Positions 46,051-54,989 of a DNA stretch of 64,000 nucleotides are shown here, piece after piece (position 1 is the stretch's first letter; every line of letters begins with the position of its first letter). Origin of the DNA: Verrucomicrobiales bacterium. GTDB lineage: Bacteria > Verrucomicrobiota > Verrucomicrobiia > Verrucomicrobiales > DEV007. The stretch is from NCBI GenBank assembly GCA_012960505.1, contig DUBC01000008.1, forward strand, positions 1-64,000, written 5' to 3'. The notes beneath the pieces were generated by a model, which saw nothing but the letters and a program-made list of their open reading frames with translations, was not told where the DNA came from and made no database searches. Made by a program: the position numbers and the translations under genes.

Positions 46051-46728
46051 ATGCGTATTTTACTTGTAGAAGATAAAAACCGACTCAGAGAGGCAATAGA
46101 AAAAGCACTCAGAGAGTCAGGCTACGCTGTAGATTCAACTGACAATGGAAATGATGGCCTTTGGATGGGCTCTGAGAATACATATGATATCATTCTTCTA
46201 GATATCATGTTACCGGGCCTCGACGGATTAAGTGTCCTTGAACAGTTAAGGGAACGAGAACGTGACACTCCGGTCCTATTATTAACCGCTAAAGACACAA
46301 TCGCTGATAGAGTCAAAGGTCTCAGAAAAGGAGCCGATGATTATCTCATAAAACCATTCGCACTTGAGGAACTCCTAGCAAGAATAGAAGCTCTTTGCAG
46401 ACGTTCATATAAAAAGTCTACATCAACTATTACCTTAAATGATCTAATCATTGATAGTTCTGCTAAAACAGTTAAGCGTGATGGTAACTTAATAGATCTC
46501 ACTGCCAGAGAATATGCGATTCTTGAATATTTGGCAATGCGACAAGGATCAGTCGTTTCGAGATCAGAAATAGAAGAACACATTTATGATGAACTTGTTT
46601 CACCTATGAGTAATGTGGTCGACTCCGCGATCTGTAACCTTCGGAAAAAAATAGCAAAAGGGCCTGATGATGCTGAACTAATTCATACGAGAAGAGGCCA
46701 AGGATACATACTCATGCCAAAGAACTAA
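46051..46728 (+). CDS. Response regulator, OmpR/PhoB family
   Basis: A 225-residue regulator. The receiver domain has acidic residues Glu7 and Asp8, phospho-acceptor Asp51 (LLDIMLPG) and Lys in DDYLIKPFA. The C-terminal winged helix includes LTAREYAILEYLAMRQG and VDSAICNLRKKI, the DNA-recognition region. The last base of its stop TAA is the first base of the kinase ATG, so the two are translationally coupled. Its target genes are unknown, but the EF-hand protein downstream is a candidate. Confidence 0.95.
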   Translation: MRILLVEDKNRLREAIEKALRESGYAVDSTDNGNDGLWMGSENTYDIILLDIMLPGLDGLSVLEQLRERERDTPVLLLTAKDTIADRVKGLRKGADDYLIKPFALEELLARIEALCRRSYKKSTSTITLNDLIIDSSAKTVKRDGNLIDLTAREYAILEYLAMRQGSVVSRSEIEEHIYDELVSPMSNVVDSAICNLRKKIAKGPDDAELIHTRRGQGYILMPKN

Positions 46729-48269
46729 TGAGTTCAATTAGGAAGAATCTATTTATCTGGTTATTGCTAGGCTTAACTTTATTATGGGCCATTGCAGGGG
46801 CAGGAATATACTTATCTGTTAAGCAAGGTGAAGTAACTAAAATTGATTCTGAATTACAAAGAATGGAAGGCGCTCTTCGGTTCATTGGTGGATCCACTTT
46901 TCGGAACCCTGGTCCTCAGAGGCCTGACCGCTTGATTGTACGACCACCAAGAGAAAACTTTCAACCAAGTGAGAATCGCACCACTCCAGAAAATCGTATA
47001 ACCCAAAGATGGCCGGATTTTTTAAGCGCAGGAGGGCCTAAATACATAATATGGTTAAATAAAGATACAGTAATCAGACAATCCGAAGGACTATCTACAA
47101 AAGAATTTAAATTCCCTGAAATTACAGATTCTAACAATCCTATTTTCTTTAATATATCACTCCAAAATGGAGACTCCATGCGAGCCATGGCTTCGACTTT
47201 TCGTAGATTTGGATTTGGTAGGCCAAGGCCAAGGGGAAATGAAGGAATGCGAAGACCTAACGATGAATCTCCTGCACAAAATCAAGAACAAAATCCACCA
47301 CGGAACATATCACTAACAGGAATCATTGCTTTGAACTCAAAACCAATGGAACAAACTCTTAATACCCTATTATTTGGAATAATAGCTATCGGTATCGTTG
47401 CAGGATTCTTCTCATTTTCTTTAGTCCATTTTGCGTTAAAGAATGGCCTAAAGCCTCTTTATGCACTGGGTAATAAGCTAGCCTCAGTAAATTCTTCTTC
47501 TTTGAGTCATCGTTTTTCCAAAATTGATCTACCGGTAGAGCTCTCTCCAATATGCGAACATCTCAACAAACTCATGGAAAGGTTAGAGGATGGTTTTGAA
47601 AGAGAGCGGAGATTCAGTGGGGATCTAGCACACGAACTTAGAACACCTATTGCCGAATTAAAAATGATGGCAGAAGTCGCATTGCGCTGGCCTGAAAATA
47701 ATGCGGAATCCCACGCCAACGAAACTTTAGATATCGCTCAACAATTACAGGAAATAATTGAAAGTTTATTAGCATTGAACAGATACGATAATGGAGACGA
47801 GGATCCTGTATATGAAAAAATACCACTCCACAAATTCACGAAAGATTGTTGGGGTCCATTCGTCCAAAAAGCTGAAGAAAAAAAGATCAAAGTGACAATA
47901 AAAATTTCTAACGAACATTTAATTGAAACAGATCCCAAGATACTCCGTTTAATTATGAATAATTTATTTTCAAATGCCTCAGAATATACGCCCTCAGAAG
48001 GAATAATCGATATCAGTGGAAATCAAGAATCTGAAGGGCATATTATTAGTATTTCTAACTCAGTTGAAAATTTTGATAAAGAGATGTTGAGTCACCTCTT
48101 TGAAAGATTATGGAGGGGTGATATTTCCCGAACTGACGGATCTCATAGCGGATTAGGCCTAGCTCTATCAAAAGCATGCTCAAAATGCTTAGGCTTAAAT
48201 TTAGAGGCAGAACTCATAAAGAGTGATCAAATCAAATTTGTATTATCTAGAACTGATATTAAAAGTTAA
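46728..48269 (+). CDS. Sensor histidine kinase
   Basis: A 513-residue membrane kinase. Membrane segments are at about residues 7-28 and 213-236, leaving a periplasmic domain of about 185 residues rich in Pro and Arg. HAMP follows, then the H-box with His302 in DLAHELRTP, N-box LIMNNLFSNASEYTP and the ATP-binding G-box (HSGLGLALSKA). It forms a pair with the preceding regulator. The periplasmic part has no domain I recognise. It resembles QseC/CusS-type kinases in layout. Confidence 0.93.
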   Translation: MSSIRKNLFIWLLLGLTLLWAIAGAGIYLSVKQGEVTKIDSELQRMEGALRFIGGSTFRNPGPQRPDRLIVRPPRENFQPSENRTTPENRITQRWPDFLSAGGPKYIIWLNKDTVIRQSEGLSTKEFKFPEITDSNNPIFFNISLQNGDSMRAMASTFRRFGFGRPRPRGNEGMRRPNDESPAQNQEQNPPRNISLTGIIALNSKPMEQTLNTLLFGIIAIGIVAGFFSFSLVHFALKNGLKPLYALGNKLASVNSSSLSHRFSKIDLPVELSPICEHLNKLMERLEDGFERERRFSGDLAHELRTPIAELKMMAEVALRWPENNAESHANETLDIAQQLQEIIESLLALNRYDNGDEDPVYEKIPLHKFTKDCWGPFVQKAEEKKIKVTIKISNEHLIETDPKILRLIMNNLFSNASEYTPSEGIIDISGNQESEGHIISISNSVENFDKEMLSHLFERLWRGDISRTDGSHSGLGLALSKACSKCLGLNLEAELIKSDQIKFVLSRTDIKS

Positions 48270-48380
48270 GCAGATCATCTTAAGGTAATCTACGCCTGTT
48301 ACTATCTTAAATATAAATTCATGAACCCTCATAGAGATTTCACCACTTTGAATTTCTTTTAACCGTCAACCAAAAATATA

Positions 48381-48866
48381 ATGAAAACAAAACTTACAAA
48401 ACTTGCTGCAAGTGCAATCACTCTGGCTCTTTTGTCTTCTTCAGCAATTGCTCAAGATGAAGAAAAAAAAGGAAAGAAAAAAGGGAAACCTACAGCTGAA
48501 CGCCCAGAAAGCGCTAAGCCAAAAGACCCTCGTGCACAGCGTTCACCTGAAGAAGCTCTTAAAGCAATTAAAGCCCGTTTAGCTGAAAATGAAAAATTTG
48601 CAGAAATGTTTACTAAACGCGCAGACAGCGATGGAGATGGTAAAGTTTCTGATGAGGAAATAAAAGCCGCAATCGCAAAAATGGGTGAAAGGCGCAAGCG
48701 AGGAGAAGGTGATCGCCCTAAAGGAAAACGCCCAGAAGGTGATCGCCCTAAAGGAAAACGCCCAGAAGGTGATCGCCCTAAAGGAAAACGCCCAGAAGGT
48801 GGTCGCCCTAAAGGAAAACGCTCAGAAGGTGGTCGCCCTAAAGGTTCCCGTAAACCAGCCGAATAA
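48381..48866 (+). CDS. Secreted EF-hand protein with basic decapeptide repeats
   Basis: A 161-residue protein with a signal peptide (to SAIAQ), a Lys-rich linker, one EF-hand loop (DSDGDGKVSDEE) and a C-terminal tail of five ten-residue repeats of the type GDRPKGKRPE. The EF-hand should bind Ca2+. The strongly basic repeat tail could bind an acidic polymer. It lies 111 bases after the histidine kinase and may belong to its regulon. It is followed by a strong terminator. Confidence 0.85.
   Translation: MKTKLTKLAASAITLALLSSSAIAQDEEKKGKKKGKPTAERPESAKPKDPRAQRSPEEALKAIKARLAENEKFAEMFTKRADSDGDGKVSDEEIKAAIAKMGERRKRGEGDRPKGKRPEGDRPKGKRPEGDRPKGKRPEGGRPKGKRSEGGRPKGSRKPAE
48708..48857 (+). repeat. Five tandem 30-base repeats in the EF-hand gene
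   Basis: The unit GGTGATCGCCCTAAAGGAAA... recurs at 48708, 48738, 48768, 48798 and 48828, in frame, with the first three copies nearly identical, copies 4 and 5 starting GGTGGT, and the last copy diverging after AAAGG. Such 30-base steps suggest slippage and length variation between strains. Confidence 0.95.
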
Positions 48867-48913
48867 TAAAATCTGCCATTAAAATTCTAGAAATTTCCTA
48901 GAAAAACAATCTG

Positions 48914-48945
48914 GCCCCGAGGACTTAATAACCCTCGGGGCTTTT
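48914..48945 (+). terminator. Rho-independent terminator after the EF-hand gene
   Basis: GCCCCGAGG (48914-48922) pairs perfectly with CCTCGGGGC (48933-48941) around a ten-base loop, followed by TTTT. It is a strong terminator for the transcript of the EF-hand gene and perhaps of the two-component operon. Confidence 0.92.
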
Positions 48946-48993
48946 GCTATAGACAAACGCTCTCTTATTAAATCTAATAACCATTTCAAAGTC

Positions 48994-50370
48994 ATGGATA
49001 AAAAAATAACTCCTCATGCCATTTGGTTTCTCATTGCTATAACAGCTTTTGCCCTTGGTAAGAAAATCGAATCAAAAAACAATCTGAAAACAGATAAATT
49101 AGAATTAATTAAGCAAGAGCAACAAACAAAACCTCTTGCCATTGCAGAAAAAAATAATGGTATCCGTAGCCAAAATAGAAAATTACCAACCCTTGAAAAT
49201 ATCTCAACTACCAGTGCACCTGCAAATCAACTGATCAATAATTATCTAAACTCCAGCAATCCAATTGAAAAGAATTTACTTTTCGCCCAAATGCTAATCG
49301 GCCTCAATGCAGACAACGCTTCGGGAATTTATGAATCATTAAAAGAAAATTTAGATGGACGTGAAAGAAGTAGAAAAATGGAACTTTTCTTTCAGGCCTG
49401 GGGCAGAGCGGACGGAGAATCTGCTATTAAAATGGCACTTAGTAATAATCCTGACCGAAACAGAGGCAGAGGTGGCCAAGGAAGTAACATGTATGCGTAT
49501 TCTGCATTATCCGCCTGGGCATCAGTTGACCCGGAATCTGCAATGAAAACAATTTCAAATTTAGAAGATGATAGGCAAAAAAGTTTTCTTACCTATGGAC
49601 TCATTAATGGGCTAGCCAAAAGTGATGCGCGCGCTGCTACTGATTATGTATTAAAAATGGAAGCGAACCGTGAACCAGAAGAACAACCAACCGGAGTTTT
49701 ACGCAGAGGTGATGTAACACAGCGCTACATTAGTCAAATTGCATCAGAGCAATTAAAAAAAGGAGTAAGCACCGCAATAGAATGGGCCGAAGCACTTCCA
49801 GATGGTGAATTGAAATCATCCGCATTTGATCAGGTGACTGAGAGCTACATACGGTCTGACATTGATGCTGCTAAAAAATGGGTGTCAAGTAACGCTGGAA
49901 AAGAATATGCACAAAGAGCTGTTAGTGAAGTGGCCTCACATCTAAGCCGTGAGAATCCCCAGGATGCTGTGGACTGGGTCTCGAGCCTCCCAACAAATGC
50001 ACAAGGACAAGCATATGAAGAGGTTATGGAAAACTGGACAAGAAATGATCCTGAAGCTGCGAGCAATCATCTTATAGCAATGAAACCTTCAGAAACCCGA
50101 GACTCAGCTGTCAGCTCATTTGCAACTTCACTTGACCGTGAAGATCCAAAAAGCGCGGCCACATGGGCCGCTACGATTGACAATGAAGAGACCCGAATTA
50201 ATACACTTAAAACAGTCGCTCAGTCTTGGATGCGCACGGACGCGGACGCGGCCAAGGCATGGCTTCCTAACAGCGGGTTGCCACAAGAAACCCAAACGGC
50301 TATTCTTGAAACGCCTACCCGGGGCCGGCCAACTGGTGATTTCCGCAGTCGCCGACCCCGACAACGTTAA
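48994..50370 (+). CDS. Membrane-anchored helical-repeat protein
   Basis: A 458-residue protein with one N-terminal hydrophobic segment (about residues 5-25) and then helical repeats of about 30-40 residues. Each has a pattern like A-x-x-W-x-x-x-D-P-x-x-A-x-x-W/x-x-x-L: for example WASVDPESAMKTISNLED, GLAKSDARAATDYVLKME, WTRNDPEAASNHLIAM and DREDPKSAATWAATIDN. It is a solenoid of HEAT/TPR-like type. Related repeats occur in the giant protein at 423-5705. Function is unknown; it may be a protein-binding scaffold in the periplasm. Confidence 0.72.
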   Translation: MDKKITPHAIWFLIAITAFALGKKIESKNNLKTDKLELIKQEQQTKPLAIAEKNNGIRSQNRKLPTLENISTTSAPANQLINNYLNSSNPIEKNLLFAQMLIGLNADNASGIYESLKENLDGRERSRKMELFFQAWGRADGESAIKMALSNNPDRNRGRGGQGSNMYAYSALSAWASVDPESAMKTISNLEDDRQKSFLTYGLINGLAKSDARAATDYVLKMEANREPEEQPTGVLRRGDVTQRYISQIASEQLKKGVSTAIEWAEALPDGELKSSAFDQVTESYIRSDIDAAKKWVSSNAGKEYAQRAVSEVASHLSRENPQDAVDWVSSLPTNAQGQAYEEVMENWTRNDPEAASNHLIAMKPSETRDSAVSSFATSLDREDPKSAATWAATIDNEETRINTLKTVAQSWMRTDADAAKAWLPNSGLPQETQTAILETPTRGRPTGDFRSRRPRQR

Positions 50371-50387
50371 TGAGTCTTTAGCCGGAG

Positions 50388-52703
50388 CTACTCGGAATCA
50401 CTCTTTGCTCGGGTGATGGCCTTTGCCTTTTTAACTAGCTCAACGAACTCTTTACGAAGGCCATTCTTATCATCACTTATCCCCTCAGATGCCAATTCCA
50501 GCAGCAGATCATAATTGACCTGACCACCAAACTTGGAATTTCTCAACAGCATTCCAAATCCTGCAACTGATGAAGCGAACCGAAAGTCTTTACTGGAATT
50601 CTCCCATCCATTATCTGAATCGGTAAGTGGTACAGAAAACTCCTTCGCCTCATCTTCAATACCATCCTCAGGACCCTTGTACCTTAAAAAGACAGTAAGC
50701 AATTCTTCACTTTCCACAATATCTGACCGCTCACCTTTATCTGCTTTTTTAGCTGACTTCCTATACTTTGACTTTATTGCCACATCCCCTTCTTCATTAG
50801 CAGATCCTGCTGGAACTATTTCGTAAAGAGCAGTCACTGCATGACCGGCTCCAATTTCTCCTGCATCTTTTGCATCATCACGAAATTCTTCAGCTCTCAT
50901 TCTACGGTTAGCATAACCAATGAGCCTATAGCTTCTGACCGTACTAGGATTAAAATCGACCTGAATTTTAACATCCTTAGCCACAGTGACCAGAGTCGAG
51001 CTCATCTTATCGACAAGAACTCTTCTTCCCTCCTTAATGGAATCAATATAGTAATATTCTCCGTTACCATTATTAGCAATCTGCTCGAGTCGAGCGTCCT
51101 GGATATTGCCTTCACCGAAACCAAGTGCCGTAAGGAAAATCTTCTCCTTATCCGCACGACCTTTAACTAACTCAACTAATTTACTGTTATCAGAAATTCC
51201 AACATTGAAGTCACCGTCAGTGGCAAGAATTACACGGTTCGTTCCACCCTCAATGTAATTTTTCGTAGCAAGATCATAAGCGACACGAATTCCCCCTTCA
51301 CCATTGGTTGCACCACCGCTTCTAAGTCCCCTAATTATCTCAATGATTTTATCTTTCTGATCACCGTGCAGTGGATCAAGTTCCACTCCTGCTCCACCAG
51401 CATAAGTGACAATCCCTATCCGATCATCCTCAGTCAAATTCTCCACTAAAGATACGAGAGATTTTTTCAAGAGGGGTAATTTGTCCGGATTCCCCATGGA
51501 TCCAGAACAGTCGACCAGAAAAACAAGATTAGATGGGGGCCTTTCGTCCACATCCATGTCCTTAGCCTTCAAGCCTATCCTTACGAGTCGATGACCAGCT
51601 TTCCAGGGAGCTGAAGAAGTTTCAAGGTGCACTGAAAAAGGATGCTTATCACCTGAATAGGGATAATCATAATCGAAGTAATTGATCATTTCCTCAACAC
51701 GAACAGCGTCGGCCGGGGGAAGTTGTTCACGCCGCCCAATGTAACGACGGACATTTGAATAACTCGCCGTATCTACATCAACTGCAAAAGTAGATAAGGG
51801 CCGTTCAAGAGTCGGGAAGAAAGGAGTGTCATGATAAACCCCGTACTGCTCACGATTCAGATTTTGCTCTTCACCTACAATCTGGTCCCTCTTGTCAGAT
51901 TCTTTAAGGAACCATCTATCTTTGCTTAGATTATTTCGCAGACCTCCAACTGATAGTAAATCGTTTGGTGATGGCGTCTTCGCACTAGCTACGATTGAAT
52001 TAGCTCGCAGACTAGATAGTTTTGGGGAAGACTTTTTGACTGCCTCTTTCGTAAATTGTCTTTTATTCGCATTGCCATTGGCACTAAGATTAAGATCTAC
52101 AATAGCTTCTCCTTCAGGAACTGTAGCTTCGAAAGCAAGGCTGGCGGCAGATTCTTTAGAATCTGCAAGATCCGCAGAAGTGAAGGGATCAGCGGTGGCG
52201 GCTTTGCCAGTCCTTTTTTTTGATAATTTAATCAACTGTTCATTATTCTCAGACTGCTTCTTTACGAGTTGCGCTTTCTCTACTGGAACTGGTTCAGGAG
52301 AATTTGTAGAAGTTGCTGCATTTCGTTTACCCGAATAATCTGAATCCTCTTGAAGCTCTTGTTTTACTGATCGGAGGCCAACTATCCCCATTCCGACAAA
52401 GCAGGCCGCGGCTGCGGTAACACCTAGCCACTTATTAACCTTACTAAAGGCGTCAGGCCCTGGATTCAGAATAACGTCCACTTCATTACTAAAAAGTATT
52501 TGTTTTTGCTCTTCGGAAAGCTTCTTTTTAGGAGCCTCATCAAATTCTTCCTTGATGATTGTTATCGCATCTCTAATAGCATCCACTTCCAACTTTGTTT
52601 CAGGACACTCTTCAAGAATCCTCTCAAATGCATCCACCTCACTCGGGTCAAGTTCACCAAGCGCATAAGCAGTAAGTCTCGGGTCTTCAGAATCAATTTT
52701 CAT
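50388..52703 (-). CDS. VWA-domain membrane protein (YfbK-like) with anti-sigma-like N-terminus
   Basis: A 771-residue protein. Residues 1-45 (LTAYALGELDPSEVDAFERIL, then EECPETKLEVDAI) look like the zinc-finger anti-sigma module but have lost most of its metal ligands. A membrane helix (about 92-112) follows, then a low-complexity linker, the YfbK N-terminal region, a von Willebrand A domain with the MIDAS motif DCSGSMG (about residue 398) and a DUF3520-like C-terminus. The VWA part would be outside the cytosol and the N-terminal part inside. It is encoded 50 bases after the ECF sigma factor gene on the minus strand, so it may control that factor. Confidence 0.88.
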   Translation of the reverse strand: MKIDSEDPRLTAYALGELDPSEVDAFERILEECPETKLEVDAIRDAITIIKEEFDEAPKKKLSEEQKQILFSNEVDVILNPGPDAFSKVNKWLGVTAAAACFVGMGIVGLRSVKQELQEDSDYSGKRNAATSTNSPEPVPVEKAQLVKKQSENNEQLIKLSKKRTGKAATADPFTSADLADSKESAASLAFEATVPEGEAIVDLNLSANGNANKRQFTKEAVKKSSPKLSSLRANSIVASAKTPSPNDLLSVGGLRNNLSKDRWFLKESDKRDQIVGEEQNLNREQYGVYHDTPFFPTLERPLSTFAVDVDTASYSNVRRYIGRREQLPPADAVRVEEMINYFDYDYPYSGDKHPFSVHLETSSAPWKAGHRLVRIGLKAKDMDVDERPPSNLVFLVDCSGSMGNPDKLPLLKKSLVSLVENLTEDDRIGIVTYAGGAGVELDPLHGDQKDKIIEIIRGLRSGGATNGEGGIRVAYDLATKNYIEGGTNRVILATDGDFNVGISDNSKLVELVKGRADKEKIFLTALGFGEGNIQDARLEQIANNGNGEYYYIDSIKEGRRVLVDKMSSTLVTVAKDVKIQVDFNPSTVRSYRLIGYANRRMRAEEFRDDAKDAGEIGAGHAVTALYEIVPAGSANEEGDVAIKSKYRKSAKKADKGERSDIVESEELLTVFLRYKGPEDGIEDEAKEFSVPLTDSDNGWENSSKDFRFASSVAGFGMLLRNSKFGGQVNYDLLLELASEGISDDKNGLRKEFVELVKKAKAITRAKSDSE

Positions 52704-52753
52704 TACTAATATTTCCTTTCTAAAAAATTATTTATTAAACTTTGTCATTCCCT

Positions 52754-53278
52754 CTACGCGATCTGGTCCGATAGAAGACCTCTCAATCGCTTGATACCGG
52801 CATGAATAAGAAACCCGACATTACTCACACTTAATTGAGTGGTCTGGCTTATCTCCTTATAACTCATATCTCCTTCGAATTTCAGACGTATCACTTCACG
52901 TTGATTTTGCGGCAACCGGTCCAAAAACTTAATAACATTACTATGCTCATCCGCCCGTTCCGCGGCTCGTGAAGGGTCATCCGCAATATCACGAATGACT
53001 GTCAATTGATCATCTTCTACATTAATCATACGTTTTTCTTTTCTTATAACGTCAAAACAACGGTTTCGGCAGACCGTGAAAAGCCATGCCTTGAGAGATT
53101 CTTTCACTTTTTCAGGATCTTGCTCATAAAGCTTTATGAATGTGTCCTGTACGACATCCTTAGCGCGGTCCTCATCCTTAACAATGCTAGCCGCATAACC
53201 AATCAAGGCTGACTCAAACTCAATGAGGGCTCTATGAACAATTCCTTCTCGTTCGTCGGCTGTATTGTGTTCTAACAT
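52754..53278 (-). CDS. RNA polymerase sigma factor, ECF type
   Basis: A 174-residue sigma factor with region 2 (EDRAKDVVQDTFIKLYE and LKAWLFTVCRNRCFDVIRKEKR) and region 4 (LPQNQREVIRLKFEGDMSYKEISQTTQLSVSNVGFLIHAGIKRLR), the usual ECF layout. It is upstream of and in line with the VWA gene. The 53279-53552 spacer on its upstream side contains no gene that I can see and probably holds divergent promoters for this gene and the sulfatase. Confidence 0.92.
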   Translation of the reverse strand: MLEHNTADEREGIVHRALIEFESALIGYAASIVKDEDRAKDVVQDTFIKLYEQDPEKVKESLKAWLFTVCRNRCFDVIRKEKRMINVEDDQLTVIRDIADDPSRAAERADEHSNVIKFLDRLPQNQREVIRLKFEGDMSYKEISQTTQLSVSNVGFLIHAGIKRLRGLLSDQIA

Positions 53279-53552
53279 TAATTTGTTACATCATAAACAA
53301 CGATTGAAGAGGCAAGACCCTTAGAAAAAAATCAAAAAACTTTCTGATTCACTTTATTATCATCATCTTTTTAGAGTAAAAGGTCGATTTTTATGAAATT
53401 TATTTCCCAATATGATCAGAAAAAGACTAAATAATTGTGATCCATTTCATTTATCCTTATGCCTGCGCCTGAAATTAATTTTGCTAAAAAGCCGTGTATT
53501 ATTCAGTAAATTCAACAGACAATAACAGCCGATCAATATAAACAATATCGTT

Positions 53553-54977
53553 ATGCTTCCTCCATTCACCAAAGCTCTACTCATATTACTCACATTATTA
53601 TCATCCTTTTCTTCGACCAAAGCCGATGAACGGCCAAACATCATAATCATCCTATGTGATGATCTCGGCTACGGTGATCTTTCCTGTTACGGAAATAAAA
53701 TTATCAGAACTCCAAACATCGATAAGTTAGCCTCTGAGGGAATCCGTTTCACCAGTTTCTATTCATCTTCTCCGGTATGTTCACCGTCACGCGTTGGGCT
53801 CATGACAGGCAGAACGCCTAACCGGGCAGGAGTCTATGATTGGATACCCGGAGGCAATCGAATGCATATGAGCAAAAATGAATTCACTATGCCGGCCATG
53901 TTGAAAAAAACTGGATACGCAACATGCATGACAGGCAAGTGGCACTGCAATGGAATCTTTAATCGAAAAAATCAACCGCAGCCCGGTGACTTTGGATTTG
54001 ATCATTGGTTCGCAACTCAAAATAATGCCGCTCCGAGCCATAAGGATCCGAAAAATTTTGTCCGTAACGGAGAAAATGTAGGTATAAGCAGAGGCTTTAG
54101 TTGCCAAATCGTTGCCCAAGAAGCTGTGGACTGGATAACCAAACACGTAAAAAATAATCCAGACCAACCTTTCTTCTCTTACGTAGCATTCCATGAACCT
54201 CATGAACCGATCGCCTCGCCCAAGAATCTTATTGAAAACTACCCTAAGGCAAAGAAAAGAGGAGAGGCTCTCTATTATGCAAATGTAGAGAACATGGACT
54301 CTGCAGTCGGTCAGATAACATTGAGTCTGGACCGCCTAAATCTCACAAAAAACACACTCGTGATATTTTCTTCAGACAATGGCCCCGAAACTCTGAACAG
54401 GTACCGTAATGCATGGCGTTCTCACGGAAGTCCAGGCCCTCTCCGGGGAATGAAACTCCACACTCACGAAGCTGGTATACGAGTTGCCGGAATAATGCGA
54501 TGGCCAATTCAGATAAAAGCTAAACAAGTCAGTGATTCACCTATCAGTGCGCTGGACCTCTTACCTACATTTGCAAGCCTAGCGGCAGGTGAAATCCCAA
54601 TTGACCTCAAGCTTGACGGTGCTGACATGATCAATGCATTCGATGGATCTTCCGTGCAGCGGAAACAGCCTCTGTTCTGGTGTTACTATTCTTCTTTAAA
54701 CAAAGCTAAAATTGCTATCAGGGACGGCAAATGGAAATTGCTAGCCAGTTTAAAATCTGCTAACGGAAAAAACATCAAAGCAAGATCCATAACAGAAGCA
54801 AACCGCTCATCTCTTCAGAAAGCGAAGTTAGGGGATTTCGAACTTTATAAAATATCTCAAGACATCGGCGAAATGAATAACCTTGCTGAAAAACACCCTA
54901 AAGAGTTAAATTCCATGGCCCAAAAACTGGAATCAATCTACAAGGACGTGGTTCAAGATGCCAAAGTTTGGCAATGA
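53553..54977 (+). CDS. Sulfatase (arylsulfatase family), secreted
   Basis: A 474-residue sulfatase with a signal peptide (to STKA). Metal residues lie in IIILCDDLGYGDL. The formylglycine signature is VCSPSRVGLMTGR with Cys76 as the modified residue, followed by the catalytic Lys in MTGKWHC. FSSDNGPE completes the Ca2+ site. The protein hydrolyses sulfate esters, perhaps on algal polysaccharide. A formylglycine-generating enzyme gene lies 871 bases downstream on the same strand. It is a paralogue of the partial sulfatase at 1-423. Confidence 0.95.
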   Translation: MLPPFTKALLILLTLLSSFSSTKADERPNIIIILCDDLGYGDLSCYGNKIIRTPNIDKLASEGIRFTSFYSSSPVCSPSRVGLMTGRTPNRAGVYDWIPGGNRMHMSKNEFTMPAMLKKTGYATCMTGKWHCNGIFNRKNQPQPGDFGFDHWFATQNNAAPSHKDPKNFVRNGENVGISRGFSCQIVAQEAVDWITKHVKNNPDQPFFSYVAFHEPHEPIASPKNLIENYPKAKKRGEALYYANVENMDSAVGQITLSLDRLNLTKNTLVIFSSDNGPETLNRYRNAWRSHGSPGPLRGMKLHTHEAGIRVAGIMRWPIQIKAKQVSDSPISALDLLPTFASLAAGEIPIDLKLDGADMINAFDGSSVQRKQPLFWCYYSSLNKAKIAIRDGKWKLLASLKSANGKNIKARSITEANRSSLQKAKLGDFELYKISQDIGEMNNLAEKHPKELNSMAQKLESIYKDVVQDAKVWQ

Positions 54978-54989
54978 TACTTCTCTCCT

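Noticed and set aside
48708..48857. Regular 30-base repeats as a possible CRISPR array
   Set aside because: There are no unique spacers between the repeats, and they encode an in-frame peptide repeat in a secreted protein.
53447..53650. A 67-codon minus-strand frame overlapping the sulfatase start and spacer
   Set aside because: Its hydrophobic end comes from reverse translation of the signal-peptide region, and it overlaps the well-supported sulfatase start. No ribosome site or conserved motif is visible.
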